64,000 bases of DNA from Platerodrilus igneus (lineage: Eukaryota > Arthropoda > Insecta > Coleoptera > Lycidae), in NCBI GenBank assembly GCA_036346225.1, contig JARFIW010001187.1, positions 744,001 to 808,000 on the forward strand. Direction: 5' to 3'. Both the position numbers and the translations under genes were made by a program. How positions within the stretch are numbered: the stretch's first letter is position 1; each line of letters starts with the position of its first letter. The notes under the pieces were generated by a model, which was not told where the DNA came from, ran no database searches, and saw only the letters and a list, made by a program, of their open reading frames with translations. Shown one piece after another: positions 53,664 through 64,000 of the stretch.

Positions 53664-54135
53664 CAGGCATGTCAAAGATACTGTCCGCGTGCCATGACTG
53701 ACCCCAAGACACTCGGATTCGGTTCGCAAGGTGGTAAAGCTAGTTGTCGTCGTCATACACTGAACGGAATACGACGAACCCATGCACTTTGCTCACGCGT
53801 GTCCAAAATTTTCACTGCGCACATCGTGAGCCAGTCGTCAATCTCAATGCACAGATAGACGTTTAATTTATTTGAGTGCGCATTTCGTTTACTACAATTT
53901 TGTAGTTGCAATGTCTAATAAACGGAAAGTTAATAGCCAATGTCGAGTTTTTCAGATAAAGTAGGAACTTTCGTATTTTTTATCAAATGGAAAGGCAAAC
54001 CACTCTGATTTGTAGTCGAACAATTGCCCTATGTAAGGAGTTCAATTTGAAGAGACACTATGGAACAAATCATAAAGAAAAGTTTAATAAATTCTCTATC
54101 GAAAACAGGGTACAAAAACTAGAATGCTTAAAAAG
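53664..54135 (+). pseudogene. hAT transposon 5' end with BED-finger transposase start (decayed)
   Basis: The segment opens with CAGGCATGTCAAAGATACTG, like the CAGGGGTGTCAAACT-type ends of some hAT elements. ATG at 53911 begins MSNKRKVNSQCRVF, the usual start of the GTF2IRD2/ZBED-like hAT transposases. In a shifted frame (54015-54130) follows LICSRTIALCKEFNLKRHYG and TNHKEKF, the BED-type zinc finger with H-x4-H ligands. The first Cys pair is disrupted by an indel. Nothing of the catalytic domain remains downstream. Confidence 0.5.
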
Positions 54136-54139
54136 TAAC

Positions 54140-54545
54140 TACACATTTCCTTGAAATTCCTACAATTTACATCATTCACTACTTGTGTGCAATATTTTAA
54201 TCTAGATCTACCTCTACCTCTCTCTTTTTTCGTCTCTGCTTCTACCATATGCCACACTATTTCCTCGTGCCTTATAACGTTTCCTACCATCCTATCTCCT
54301 TATTCTTTACTGTTCTCCACCTATTTCTTTCTTCCCCTGCCATTTTTAGTACCTCGTTGTTCTTAACTTTGTATGTCCATAATATCTTAATCATACGTCT
54401 GTAGCACCACATTTCAAAGCCTTCTATTTTTTCTCGTCCGGTTCTCCTACTATCTAAGTTTCATAATAGTTCTGTGCTTAACGCATATGCTTTCAGCAAT
54501 TTTTTCCTTGTTTCTATGTTTGTTGCCTTCGAACATAGCAGCTAC
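54140..54545 (-). pseudogene. LINE reverse transcriptase C-terminal remnant
   Basis: Minus-strand blocks are GFEMWCYRRMIKILWTYKVK and NNEVLKMAG around 54440-54330, then NVIRHEEIVWHMVEAETKKE, RGRGRSRLKY and NCRNFKEM at 54290-54145. These are the conserved C-terminal blocks after the RT thumb in RTE/R4-like LINEs (FEMWCYRRML, GHVMRH, GKRGRGRPR). Several stops and a frameshift are present. It abuts the hAT fragment tail to tail. Confidence 0.65.
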
Positions 54546-57500
54546 TTTTTCTTGTTAAATACAACACCGCTTGTGCTAATTTTTTTTATTTTTATTTTTT
54601 ATTTATTTTTGGTGTGATTTATACTGCACAAATTTTCATTTTTTTCCATATTATTATTTGTAAATATAGTACACTAAAAATTTTTGTTAAGTCTAACATA
54701 CTGATTTATTCGAGTTAGAAATTCTTTTAATGCTCTACTAACTAAAATAGTCGAGAAAGTGGTTTCCTAAATTGAGTTTTGAGATGCCCAAATCTGTTGT
54801 GTAGGGTGGTTCACTTCAATATTACAGCAGAAAATAATTTCCGTCCAATTCGTCGGGCTGAACGGTAAAAATATTACAGCAATACAAACTGAAAGTTGCA
54901 TGTAATTATATGTACTTGATTAAAACTGAATAGAAAAAGCCTTGCTATAAAGCTTACATAGTGTTAAAATAAGAATATCGAAAAATTATTTATGCAGATA
55001 TAAAATATTTGCAAAAGAAGCACTATTTTGTCGAAGAAACTATCGATTGTGAAATTCACACTTCAATTTTAGATATAACTTTCCGTAAGTGTTTCTCGTT
55101 TTACGCTTTGTTCAAGTTTGTAGACGAAAATGGGCAACCTAATCTTGTCTTTAACCTTTTGTCTGAAAACATGTTTTTGTTTCCAGTAGAATTCTCTGGG
55201 TAGATTTCTCGATTTGCTAAACACTAATACTAAAGCTGTTGAATTATATAAGGCAACCCAACCCACTACATTAAGCAGTAAACGTCAGGGTAACAGGTGT
55301 TCCCAAGAAAGTCATTTCATTTATTAGATTGGTACAAGTTTAGAAATAACATTCTCGCTTTCAAAATTATACTAACAAAGTTTCTTGGTGTTATTTTATA
55401 TGAAAGTTATATAAAACAAAACTGATTGGCTTAAAAGTTTTTGCCAAGTTTTCAAAAGTAATTTTGTGTTGGTGCACTGCAATCGAAAGGAAAACCGAAT
55501 TCACGTTTATTGCAAGTGGTTGCTTTTTTTTACAAACGTTATATTATACAAATTTGACGTTTTGTGACATTTCGTTCCTATAATTACATAATAGTATTTA
55601 TTGCTAAATAATATGATATTCATAGGTATATACTTAACAAAAATATGAAGAAACATTAACAAAGACTTAAGTTGCAGGTGCTTTATAAACATTTCGTCCT
55701 GTTTCTTATGGTGCCTCGTCAAAAAATATAGAAAAGCCAAGGTAACTGAGGTTGTAAGCAAACAAAATTAAAATCGTTATGTGTATAAAATAACTGAAAA
55801 GATGTAGATTGTATTTCATAATTTTTATATACCACCTGCTACGTGCATTGACGTAGCCTAGAAAAAACCAAAAAAAAAGAAAATGGACTGGGCTCAATCG
55901 GCGAGTGGGCGGGGTATTATACCTACAACAAAAATTAAGGGAGGCCTGAAATAAAGAAAGAAAAATTACACACACTCATTCAAAACACAACATATCAACA
56001 AAAGAAACCTATAATTAAACACAACATGTACACGCAATAAATAATTACACACTAAATCTAAAAAAATATCAACCAAAAGAACAAATCATTTTTTTTAAAT
56101 GGTGAGCTGCCGGTTTTAGGTTACTCCCTAGATTGAGTTTCAACCAAAAATTGAAATTAAGCGAAATAACCCCTCTAAAACCAACAATTCTAAATCAGTA
56201 TGGTAAATCTAAAACTCAGTATATACATCTAATGGCAATAACATTTTCAAACGTGCCAGCAAGCCTTCAAATTATTTTCACTTTAATAAGTTGAACACTC
56301 TTAATTATTTAAAGCAAATAGTAATGCATTCATATAGTGTCAATAAATCTCAAACTAATTCACTAATTATCGTCTAAACAAATTAAATTTAGGAATGCAT
56401 GAGCTTAAACCGAAAATCCTAACTGATATGGTCGCAATCGTAAATGATGGAGAAAGAAAACACTCACCCTCAAGTTGCTGACGTCCGGGTTGAGTCACTA
56501 CCTGGTCCACGGCAACGAGTAGGTGGACCTACACCCAGAAAGAACGCCCTTGGCCTCCCATTGCATCAACGGACGACCATTCATCGTGGCTTTAAGGCCA
56601 TCGGAAAAAGCTAGAGCAATCACTAGTAAAAATTAATTTAATAATAAAATACAATTTTCTAAAAACCCTATAACTTTCCACGCCGTATTGCGTGCACGAA
56701 ATTTTCATAATAAAAAACGGAAACAACCAAACATTCCTACACGTGTCTCCGTTGTGTAGATCGGAAAGCAAATAAAATCAATTTCGTTCAGCCAGTGACC
56801 AGAGTTCAAAATAATATTTCTATTCAGAATTAACCGGGAAAAACACAGTTTATATTGGAATAATACGCAGCTTTAAGTCGACGAATTCTTCCAACGGAAA
56901 ACCACATAAGAAACAATTATCGGATACTTGGAACACGTTATCGACTAACTGAGTATAGCGTAAACTTTACGTTAGGGAATTTTGGGAAGTAGAATTTATT
57001 CTTAATTAGCGGAAGTATTTGCCAAGTAAAATATACAGTATATTTAATTTATCGAATAAAGTTTCGTTTTAAAAGCACAGTGAATTTTAGTTAAAAATTA
57101 TTAGCCAGCGTATTTCTTTTTAATTATGAATCGACGATTTTATTTAACTGTAGACATGGAATTTAGATAAATGGATAATTAGTTAGCAAAGGATTTGAGT
57201 TGAAAATTATTGTAAATAAGATAACCAATTATTGCCGAAAATAAACGTAACACACCCCAACGCCAAAATAGTTCGTCCTACATGCAGTATTAATAAAATT
57301 TGTTAGTTGATCAAATTGAAACAATCAATTGAATAAATATTTATTATAGTTACACTAATAATAGGTATTATTGTCCTAAATTAATTCCACATTTCTAATA
57401 TTTTAAATCGAAATTCCTATTTTATCCTTACAGGGTCTTTTCGAAGAGGTTGTTTCATTTTTTCCTATAAACTTTAGTTGAAAAGAAATCGAAACCGTTA

Positions 57501-59138
57501 TTAAATCATTCCATAAGGGAATCTTACTTACCTGCATCTACTTTTTATATATTTAAGCATTATGATATGCTGGGCAATTCTGTTGGACAATGTTTGCTTC
57601 TTTGTTTTTTCTCAACTTTATTATTGTTCGAATCAATTAATAGAATGTAATGGATAAGCGAGATTAGGGTCCAAAGGCATTGTCTTATATATGCTACGTA
57701 CCTAGATGTAGTCAGAAGAAACGTAAATATCAGGCTAACTACCAAACGCGGAGAGTGGGAGGATTCAATTACCAAAAAAAAAAAACAAAAAACAAAAAAA
57801 AGCACGTCGCCCAAGATTATCTATTAACAATAAAAATAAATAAAGGATTCTGTACAAACAAGACAAAGAAATAAATTAAGCTTTACTATTTCAAAACAAA
57901 CAATTATGTGATACGAACAATTTAGTACTTTAGATACCAAGTGCGCATCTCGTATTTTACACAAAATAAAACTAATTAGTAGAAAACAAACATGTGAAAG
58001 CTTTTGGCTTTGAATGGGCTAGTGAGTCTGCTAGTTCAGGAGTAACTCTTCTCTTTACACTTTAACTTCTCTACTTAATATTATCTTTTTTTATATTTTT
58101 ATTTTATTAATTATTTCTTTTCTTGTCCTGATGAAGTCCCTTACAAAAGTGGGCGAAACGTCGATCTTAATTTATAAAATGACACGGTCCCAACCCGGAA
58201 CCATAAATATTTATAATGTGAAAGCTTTTGTCAAGCTTTTTTAAAATTGCACATAATACCTTTTGTAAAATAAACTAATCAGTAGAAAAGAAAAAGCGTG
58301 TGGGAACTTTTATCAAACATTTTTAACAATGATACATCACATCTGTAGAGAGATAATATCGATTCGCAGCAACAAACAATAGTCCCGTTTCTTATCACGT
58401 ATCTACACCAAACGCTGATCAGGAATATGTCCTTGATATACACAAAAGAAAACAAGTTGTATACCTGTATGTGTCGGGATAATTAGCTTGCACGCCCTCG
58501 GGAGTGAATTAGCACCACATCGCTACGGTCGTCGGAATCTATTTACCCTGTTACCATAACGGCACTAGCAATCTACAGGCAACGGCAGTTGATCTGTGGC
58601 AAAGAACAGTTTGGCCTACATAAAGCAAAACCAATATGGCCTCCAGCTAAGAGCTAAAAAGAGAATGGGTAAACGCGGGAAAACTCACCGATACACGCAC
58701 GATACCTCCTACGTGTCGAACAAAAAACCTGCATCGCTGTAGAAAATATTTCAACGCACAAGCTGCAGAAACAACTTAAAAATTGGTTCAAATAACACGA
58801 GTTCGAACTGCAATCCTCGCGTTATCAAAGCGCGATTAGCAAACTGGAAAACACGCTATCAACTAATAGTAGGATCCATTATTTTGGCAAGCCTTTAGAT
58901 GGGAAATACAAGAGAAAGCAATTATACGTTATCGGAATGTTTAACAAATTAACGGATATCTAAGACAAGGTATTGACTATTTAATTTATTGAATAAATTT
59001 TCGTTTTAGACTATACAGATACATTTCACGCGTACATTTACATCAAGCAGAAACGAGGTAAACCATAGACCCACAGCAAATTCATGAACGTATCAAGTGT
59101 CTTCGATGCGATGGTCATACACAATAGTTCACGGAATC
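54546..59138. other. Long AT-rich stretch without a recognisable gene
   Basis: No coding frame is supported. Around 58129-58165 the motif CCTGATGAAGTCCC...GCGAAACGTCGATC resembles the 3' terminal region of LINE or Penelope-like elements. 56700-57090 and 58640-59010 share a few short blocks (for example TATTTAATTTAT-GAATAAA and TTTTCGTTTTA) and may be diverged copies of one repeat. Both are weak. Confidence 0.45.
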
Positions 59139-59770
59139 TGGTTTTCAAATGGGCGTTTCTAATATTTTGCGGAATATAGTTCTAGATAAGTTGGCCGGTG
59201 ACAAGGAATGAGCAGTGGTACATTTTACTCGATATTGTCTGATATTGTAGCTCCTACGTGAAAGCCGAGAATAGTGCGATGATAAATATGACGACGACTT
59301 TTGCATCAGTAGTTTGAAAATAAAAGTAACCAAGTGAAATTTGCGCGTTTCATCAAACTTAAGCCAATTTAATCGAGAGTAGAAAATGCTAACTCTGACA
59401 TAATATTTTAAACCAAAAATATAACGAAAACATGCATTCTGTTGGCATTTTAAGCGCATACGAAGATCTGAACATAAACTTGTATAATTAAGTCACAAAA
59501 GTCGAAATGAGGTAGTACAATTGCATGAACTAGCATCCGTTTTAGTATAAGTAGTAAAAAAACGCATAAGTCGCTTAAGTGTGTAAGGTAAAAAAACTCT
59601 ATCGCAGACGTCAGATATTTGAGTGCGCCACGTTAAATTAGAACCTGAAAGAATTCCAAGATCTCTAACCGCAGAAATGGTGATAATTTATTTGCCTAGC
59701 TAGCATTGGAGTAGGATATCATCCAGATTTAGTTTATTTAACATTTTTTGCGTCCCCAGAAAGATTGCTT
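59139..59770 (-). pseudogene. CR1/Jockey-like LINE reverse transcriptase C-terminal remnant
   Basis: A minus-strand reading from about 59700 gives VRDLGILSGSNLTW, FLPYTLKRLMRF and, in the long frame 59459-59145, RLKCQQNACFRYIFGLKYYV, RLNWLKFDETRKFHLVTFIF and PSSYLSSHY-like KSSSYLSSHYSRLSRRSYN. These are the post-palm blocks of Jockey/CR1 ORF2 (DLGV...L.F, QN-ACIRYIFGL, L-WL-I-ERR). The piece begins after the RT active site and is missing the 3' end. Stops and shifts occur upstream of 59460. Confidence 0.65.
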
Positions 59771-62700
59771 GGCACTTTTATGGATTTTTAATGAGGTACA
59801 TACATGCACTCAACTCAAGAATTCCAGGGAGATTATTATTTTCTACAGTTAAAGCTTATATGGCAACGTTTGAGTTAAAGCTCTTCCGTTCTTAATTTTT
59901 TCACGCAATATTCATCTATCCGTCACTTTGGCTATCACTGGCCACCAATTCATTTATGTTCATTGCATCGTTCCCTTCATCCGTTGGTAGTTGTAGTGTT
60001 AATAATTGTTTCTTCAGAATTGTTTTTATACTGTAACGTCGTTTAGTCCACCTTAGACCAGAATAAGTACATTGGAATGTAAGCGAAGCGTTTGTGCACA
60101 AAGATGATTGATAGGCTTCTGCCGGCGATGGACTTGATTGACAGACACAAGAGTTTTGCATTTAAAAGCTTTATTTAGCTTACAATAGGTGCATTCGACG
60201 TACTATTTGAATATTCTGGTATTTTCTCGAGATGATTAGATTGGATGTGTATATAAATTGCCGTCATGAATATTAAAGTCATGTTCTAATTGATGCTTTG
60301 ATTACAATATGAGTTTTAATACAAAGCTTTGAAAGTCGTGGTATGAAATAAATTATTGGCAAAACCGTTAATATAAATTGCCGTATGAGATATAAATTAT
60401 TGTAGTAAACATAATTACCTAAAATACATGTTGACGACAATAAATCGCCTCCTGCATACTTTTAACTAACCCTGTATTATCAGGGAGTTTATTTAGGGTT
60501 ACCGTTGTGAACAGACGGATTGACATTTAGTGCGTAATGCAGTGAAGTTACGTTTTGAGCCCCTTACCTTTCCTTCTCTAATTATCTTACAAATGCTACA
60601 AACTGTTATAGGTTTCACAAACGATCCTATCGTACGCTTAGAAGCAAGAGCCGGTTTACAAGAATTAAAGAATGTTCGGCTTACCTTAAACTACCTCTAT
60701 AAATAAAAATTAGCCGAATTATTATTATTTCATTATTAAAAATACGTGTAGATTACGCCCTCTGTATAACCAAGCTCTAACGGAAGCACGTATATCTGTA
60801 ACACAATGACGGTTATAATTTTGGCGCCAAATTCGTGGTTTTCTTTTTAGTTTAACACGCACTAATTGTTTATTTCTACCTCAGATGCGTTCTTTTCTTA
60901 TCTTAAATATTAAATATGATATATTTTTCTTCTTAAAATACAAAAAATATATTTTCTATGAAAATTACCGATATTACAGACCACTTTTATGTCAACCCAA
61001 AATGGCGAACTGCCATGTTGAAGTAAAATATTATTAAGTAATGTTATTTTTAATAAATATTAAAAAATTATATACTGAATTTACAAAATTTAGTAGTTTC
61101 GCGATTAATTATCTATGGTTTATAACTGTTTTCTGAAAATGTACCCATTAAAGTGAAAATTCCAGCGGGGTACAACCATTATTGAATTTAAATTATTGAC
61201 AGAAAGAACTTTATCTAAAAATTGTAACCGCTATTCTACATAACAGACTATTTTTAACAAAATTAAACACTTGTTTGCATTACAAATATGTCCCTAGAAG
61301 CAATCATAGCTGACACTTACAACAAATCTTAAAGGAGGCGGTGTTATAAAGGGAATAAACTAAAGTAGCAGCAACCAAATCTTATAATGCGTAAGGTAAA
61401 GGAGGTACAACTCTAGAAATATTTCAAGATTTATTTCAGTTTTAAAAGAAAGATTAATAGAGATTAATTTGAGAAATTAATATGAGAGATTAATATAATT
61501 AATATCAATCGCAGTAGTTACAACGCTTTCGCGTTACTTTAGATATAATCCAGATAGGAAAGAAAAGATTCAATTTTGGACGAACAGAATGAAGAGAAAC
61601 GTGCCCTGCATTTTAAGATTTTACGAACAATAAACGTTAATTATGTATGACATTTCAAAATTTTGAATCTATAAAGCTAATTCAGATAAAAAGGAATAAC
61701 ATTATTTCTTTCAAACACATTGTAAACGCAGTAATTCAGGACGATGACTTTTTTAAAACCGCAAATAAAAACAAATCCAAATGTGACAAGACGCTACGTA
61801 ATGCGGTTACCAGAGACAGACAATTTACAATAGACAGTTGTCAGCTTGTATTTAGCATAGACTACATATGTTACATTGTAAGAACGAAATTGGTAGAATA
61901 AAAAATGATATATAACAACCAAGCATCACACTTGAAAATTAAGTACAAAAAGTTATTTAGAAAAGTTGAAATGTAGTAGTCCAAGCATGTAAATGGTAAG
62001 AAAGGGTGCTTTGGTTAGAACCTTTGCTGAGGTCAAATGCAAAAAGAATTTCCTCACGATTGTGAATTTTAAAAAGCGCGTGGACCAAAATGAAAGCAAA
62101 TTAAAACTTAGTGAACAGAACACAACTTCAGGATGTATCGTAGGCCTCTCCGAAAAGAAAAGTTAAACGGTGCCCGAGCTTTTGTGTAACTTCGTTTGCA
62201 AGTTTTATCAAAGGTGTTAACCTGTGCACGGAGACTTTGCACTCGCGTGTGCGGGGATAAAAGGGCTATCTTCGGGTACAGATCAAATAAGTGGATTTTC
62301 TTGTGTAAAGGGAACTGCTGATAGCTAAAAAGAAAATAATTGAAAACTGATGTTTCTAGACATCCTAAAAAGATGAAATTGAAAATTAAACTGTAAGTAA
62401 AATAGGAACTCTTTATATGATTTATAATTATGTACATGAGGATTGCAAATGTAAATAATTTGTATTTATGTAGCAGGAACGTGAAAGTAATTATTTTGCT
62501 AGACTATGAGTTAGCGGCGGAACTAGTTGTGGTAAAATTTAAGCATATTGTTATAGGGAAAGTAAGTTTAATTTTAAAATATTAAGACATATGTACGTTT
62601 TGATTTTAAATGTAAGTTTCATTGGTGGAATGTGGCGTTAGTTAGAGTGAGAATAAAATATTTTTAATGTACAATAAAATGATAAAAGGAAAAGTTGGTA

Positions 62701-63540
62701 TTGAACTATTTTCTAGGCATTTTTATTAAAGGCACTTCCAGAAATGAGATTCAGACGGTCCGTGTAGCAATATTGGAAATTGGAATAATGGTGTGATAGT
62801 ATTATTGTTGGATTTAATAATTTTCTTTGGGATTTTTTTTGATCATAGGAAATTAGTTTTTTTAGGAATAGTATATTATACCCAGTAGGAAAAGCTCAAC
62901 ATTCCCGTACGACGTGAAGATTGCTTGTGGAGGCGCAAGCCGAGACAAACAGCACGTTCTGAAGTTAGTTGTTTGTTATATTTACATAATGTGTTAAGAT
63001 CGTTTAAATAGAACTTACCACGAAAGTATGTTCTCAGTCATTTTTGTAGTCCATATGTATACACATATTATTTCTGTACGGTACAGTAATGAATATTTCC
63101 TTACAGTGATTTGTCGTTGCTCGGCAACGACTAAACACCTGGAAATATTCAACATTTCTTTAAGAAATTTTATCAGAAATGTCAAAATTTCTGAACAAAT
63201 TGCGGAAAAGTATATTTGTATTCATATTGAAGTTATGTAATCTTAATAGAAGTTAAATTTTATTTTTATTTATTTATGAAGTAGGTAAAATTAGATAAAT
63301 TTGTGAAAGGATATCCAGCTACCCTAGTGATGGAGTTGTATTTGAAATAACCACTTTCTTTTAAAATTTCTTTAATATGACAAAATTTAATGAGCGTTTT
63401 TAAGGTATTGTAAAACAAGGAATAGTTCAGTGTGATAAATTTAGAAACCCAAAGGCAAACGAGGCCTATCCAGAGTAACCGTCTACCGTGTAGAGAAAAT
63501 ATCCAAGGAATTGTAACGTAGTTTTGTATTTTAGTAGGAA
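59771..63540. other. AT-rich DNA without a recognisable gene
   Basis: Frames such as 59916-60161 and 62108-62437 (minus) or 61647-61901 (plus) have no recognised motif. An ACCCTGTATTATCAGGG motif near 60469 may be a transposon end. Nothing else was seen. Confidence 0.5.
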
Positions 63541-63544
63541 TTCT

Positions 63545-63665
63545 CTCCCGCATATCACTGTAGTTAGTCGGTGTACCCTTAAATTGTTACAGGATCGTCG
63601 CCTCCTCAGGACAAATTTAAATTTATAAAGTAACGCTCATTTTATCCGTAACACGGCGACCACCA
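63545..63665 (+). repeat. Dispersed repeat, copy 2
   Basis: Second copy of the repeat at 26805-26945, in the same orientation, with CTCCCGCA, GTCGGTGTACC, TTGTTACAGGAT and CCGTAAC blocks in order. Confidence 0.5.
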
Positions 63666-64000
63666 ATGCACAAAATAATAAGTTCGTCAGTCAAAATACA
63701 GTTAATCCATTTAGATAAAGCATCAAGTAAAGCTATTCAATTAAACTCTTAAATCTAATACACAGTTCTGACATTTAAAAATACTACTAAGTTTTACTGT
63801 ACAGTGTGTCCCAAATTGGATGTATTAAATGGGTAACTTAGTTGTTATTAAAGATACAATAAAACTGTGTGCGCAGTCATGTGCCAACTTTTTGAGATCA
63901 ATTCAATGGTGAAATCACAAATGAGCGATCTTCTTTTGTTTTCGAGTTATAGCCAAAAATTGATATTTTTAACAATTCTATTAATTCGTATAACTCGTTT
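63666..64000. other. AT-rich DNA to the window end
   Basis: Contains a TACAGTGTGTCCCAAATTGG motif at about 63800, like the end of a mariner-type MITE. The element, if real, runs out of the window. Confidence 0.35.

Noticed and set aside
58129..58165. CTGATGA...GAAAC motif as a second hammerhead ribozyme
   Set aside because: Stem II needs a bulge, no stem III or cleavage UH can be formed, and the flanks do not pair into stem I. It is better seen as a LINE or Penelope-like 3' motif.
59916..60161. 81-codon minus-strand ORF as a host exon
   Set aside because: No recognisable domain, no convincing splice context, and it lies upstream of a LINE fragment in AT-rich DNA.
63575..63612. Minus-strand CTGAGGAGGC... 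as a hammerhead core
   Set aside because: GAAA is replaced by TGTAAC and stem II does not close.
1..64000. CRISPR arrays, bacterial operons or an endosymbiont fragment
   Set aside because: No regularly spaced repeats and no prokaryotic gene blocks; all recognisable content is eukaryotic mobile DNA.

Overview
The window reads as AT-rich, gene-poor DNA from an arthropod genome, most likely an insect. Almost everything recognisable is mobile DNA: mariner-type and hAT DNA transposons, several clades of non-LTR retrotransposon, LTR-type remnants, a tRNA-derived SINE, a MITE-like element and one complete Maverick/Polinton. The Polinton gene families, the 45-nt intron in its polymerase gene and the mariner and LINE families all fit an insect. 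I see no convincing ordinary host gene, CRISPR array or bacterial-type feature. All homology calls come from reading motifs by eye; no search was run.

Layout. 1-5.2 kb: decayed LINE RNase H tail (2.2-3.05 kb), a decayed mariner (3.56-4.73 kb) and, at 5031-5092, a sequence that folds as a complete hammerhead ribozyme at the tip of a long hairpin. 7.5-9.1 kb: GT/AC-rich DNA and an antisense LINE tail. 13.6-15.0 kb: a Tc1/mariner element with perfect 32-bp inverted repeats inside a TA microsatellite. 17-18.9 kb: two LINE endonuclease fragments in opposite orientation. 19.3-21.1 kb: an LTR-like region ending in a tRNA-Lys-type primer-binding site. 27.0-44.9 kb: a CR1/Jockey-like LINE split by the Polinton. 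45.7-47.95 kb: a terminal fragment of a second, older Polinton, itself carrying a SINE. 48.7-49.15 kb: a MITE-like element. 50.5-51.9 kb: a miniature LTR element whose primer-binding site runs on into most of a tRNA-Lys. 53.7-54.5 kb: hAT and LINE remnants. 59.1-59.8 kb: another LINE fragment. The rest is AT-rich DNA with (TA)n runs.

The Polinton (27411-43492, 16,082 bp) has inverted ends that are identical over the outer 544 bp by eye, and a perfect 6-bp target duplication ACGAAG. On the minus strand, from the centre to the left end, it carries two unknown ORFs, a PLA2-domain/virion protein, an adenain-like maturation protease, penton-type minor capsid, a 53-aa ORF, the major capsid protein, a packaging ATPase with an N-terminal Psq-type HTH, a DUF8207-like protein, a fibre-like protein, a chromodomain integrase and an exonuclease-like remnant. 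The plus strand carries a protein-primed DNA polymerase B with zinc fingers. Together these make a self-replicating, virion-forming transposable virus: polymerase and integrase for copying and insertion, ATPase, protease and capsid proteins for particles, PLA2 and fibre-like proteins as candidate entry functions. Most large genes are split by single-base indels although the ends are identical, so either the copy is recently dead or the assembly has residual indel errors.

Main items to check: the hammerhead ribozyme, the extended tRNA-Lys copy in the miniature LTR element, and the domain architectures of the Polinton genes.
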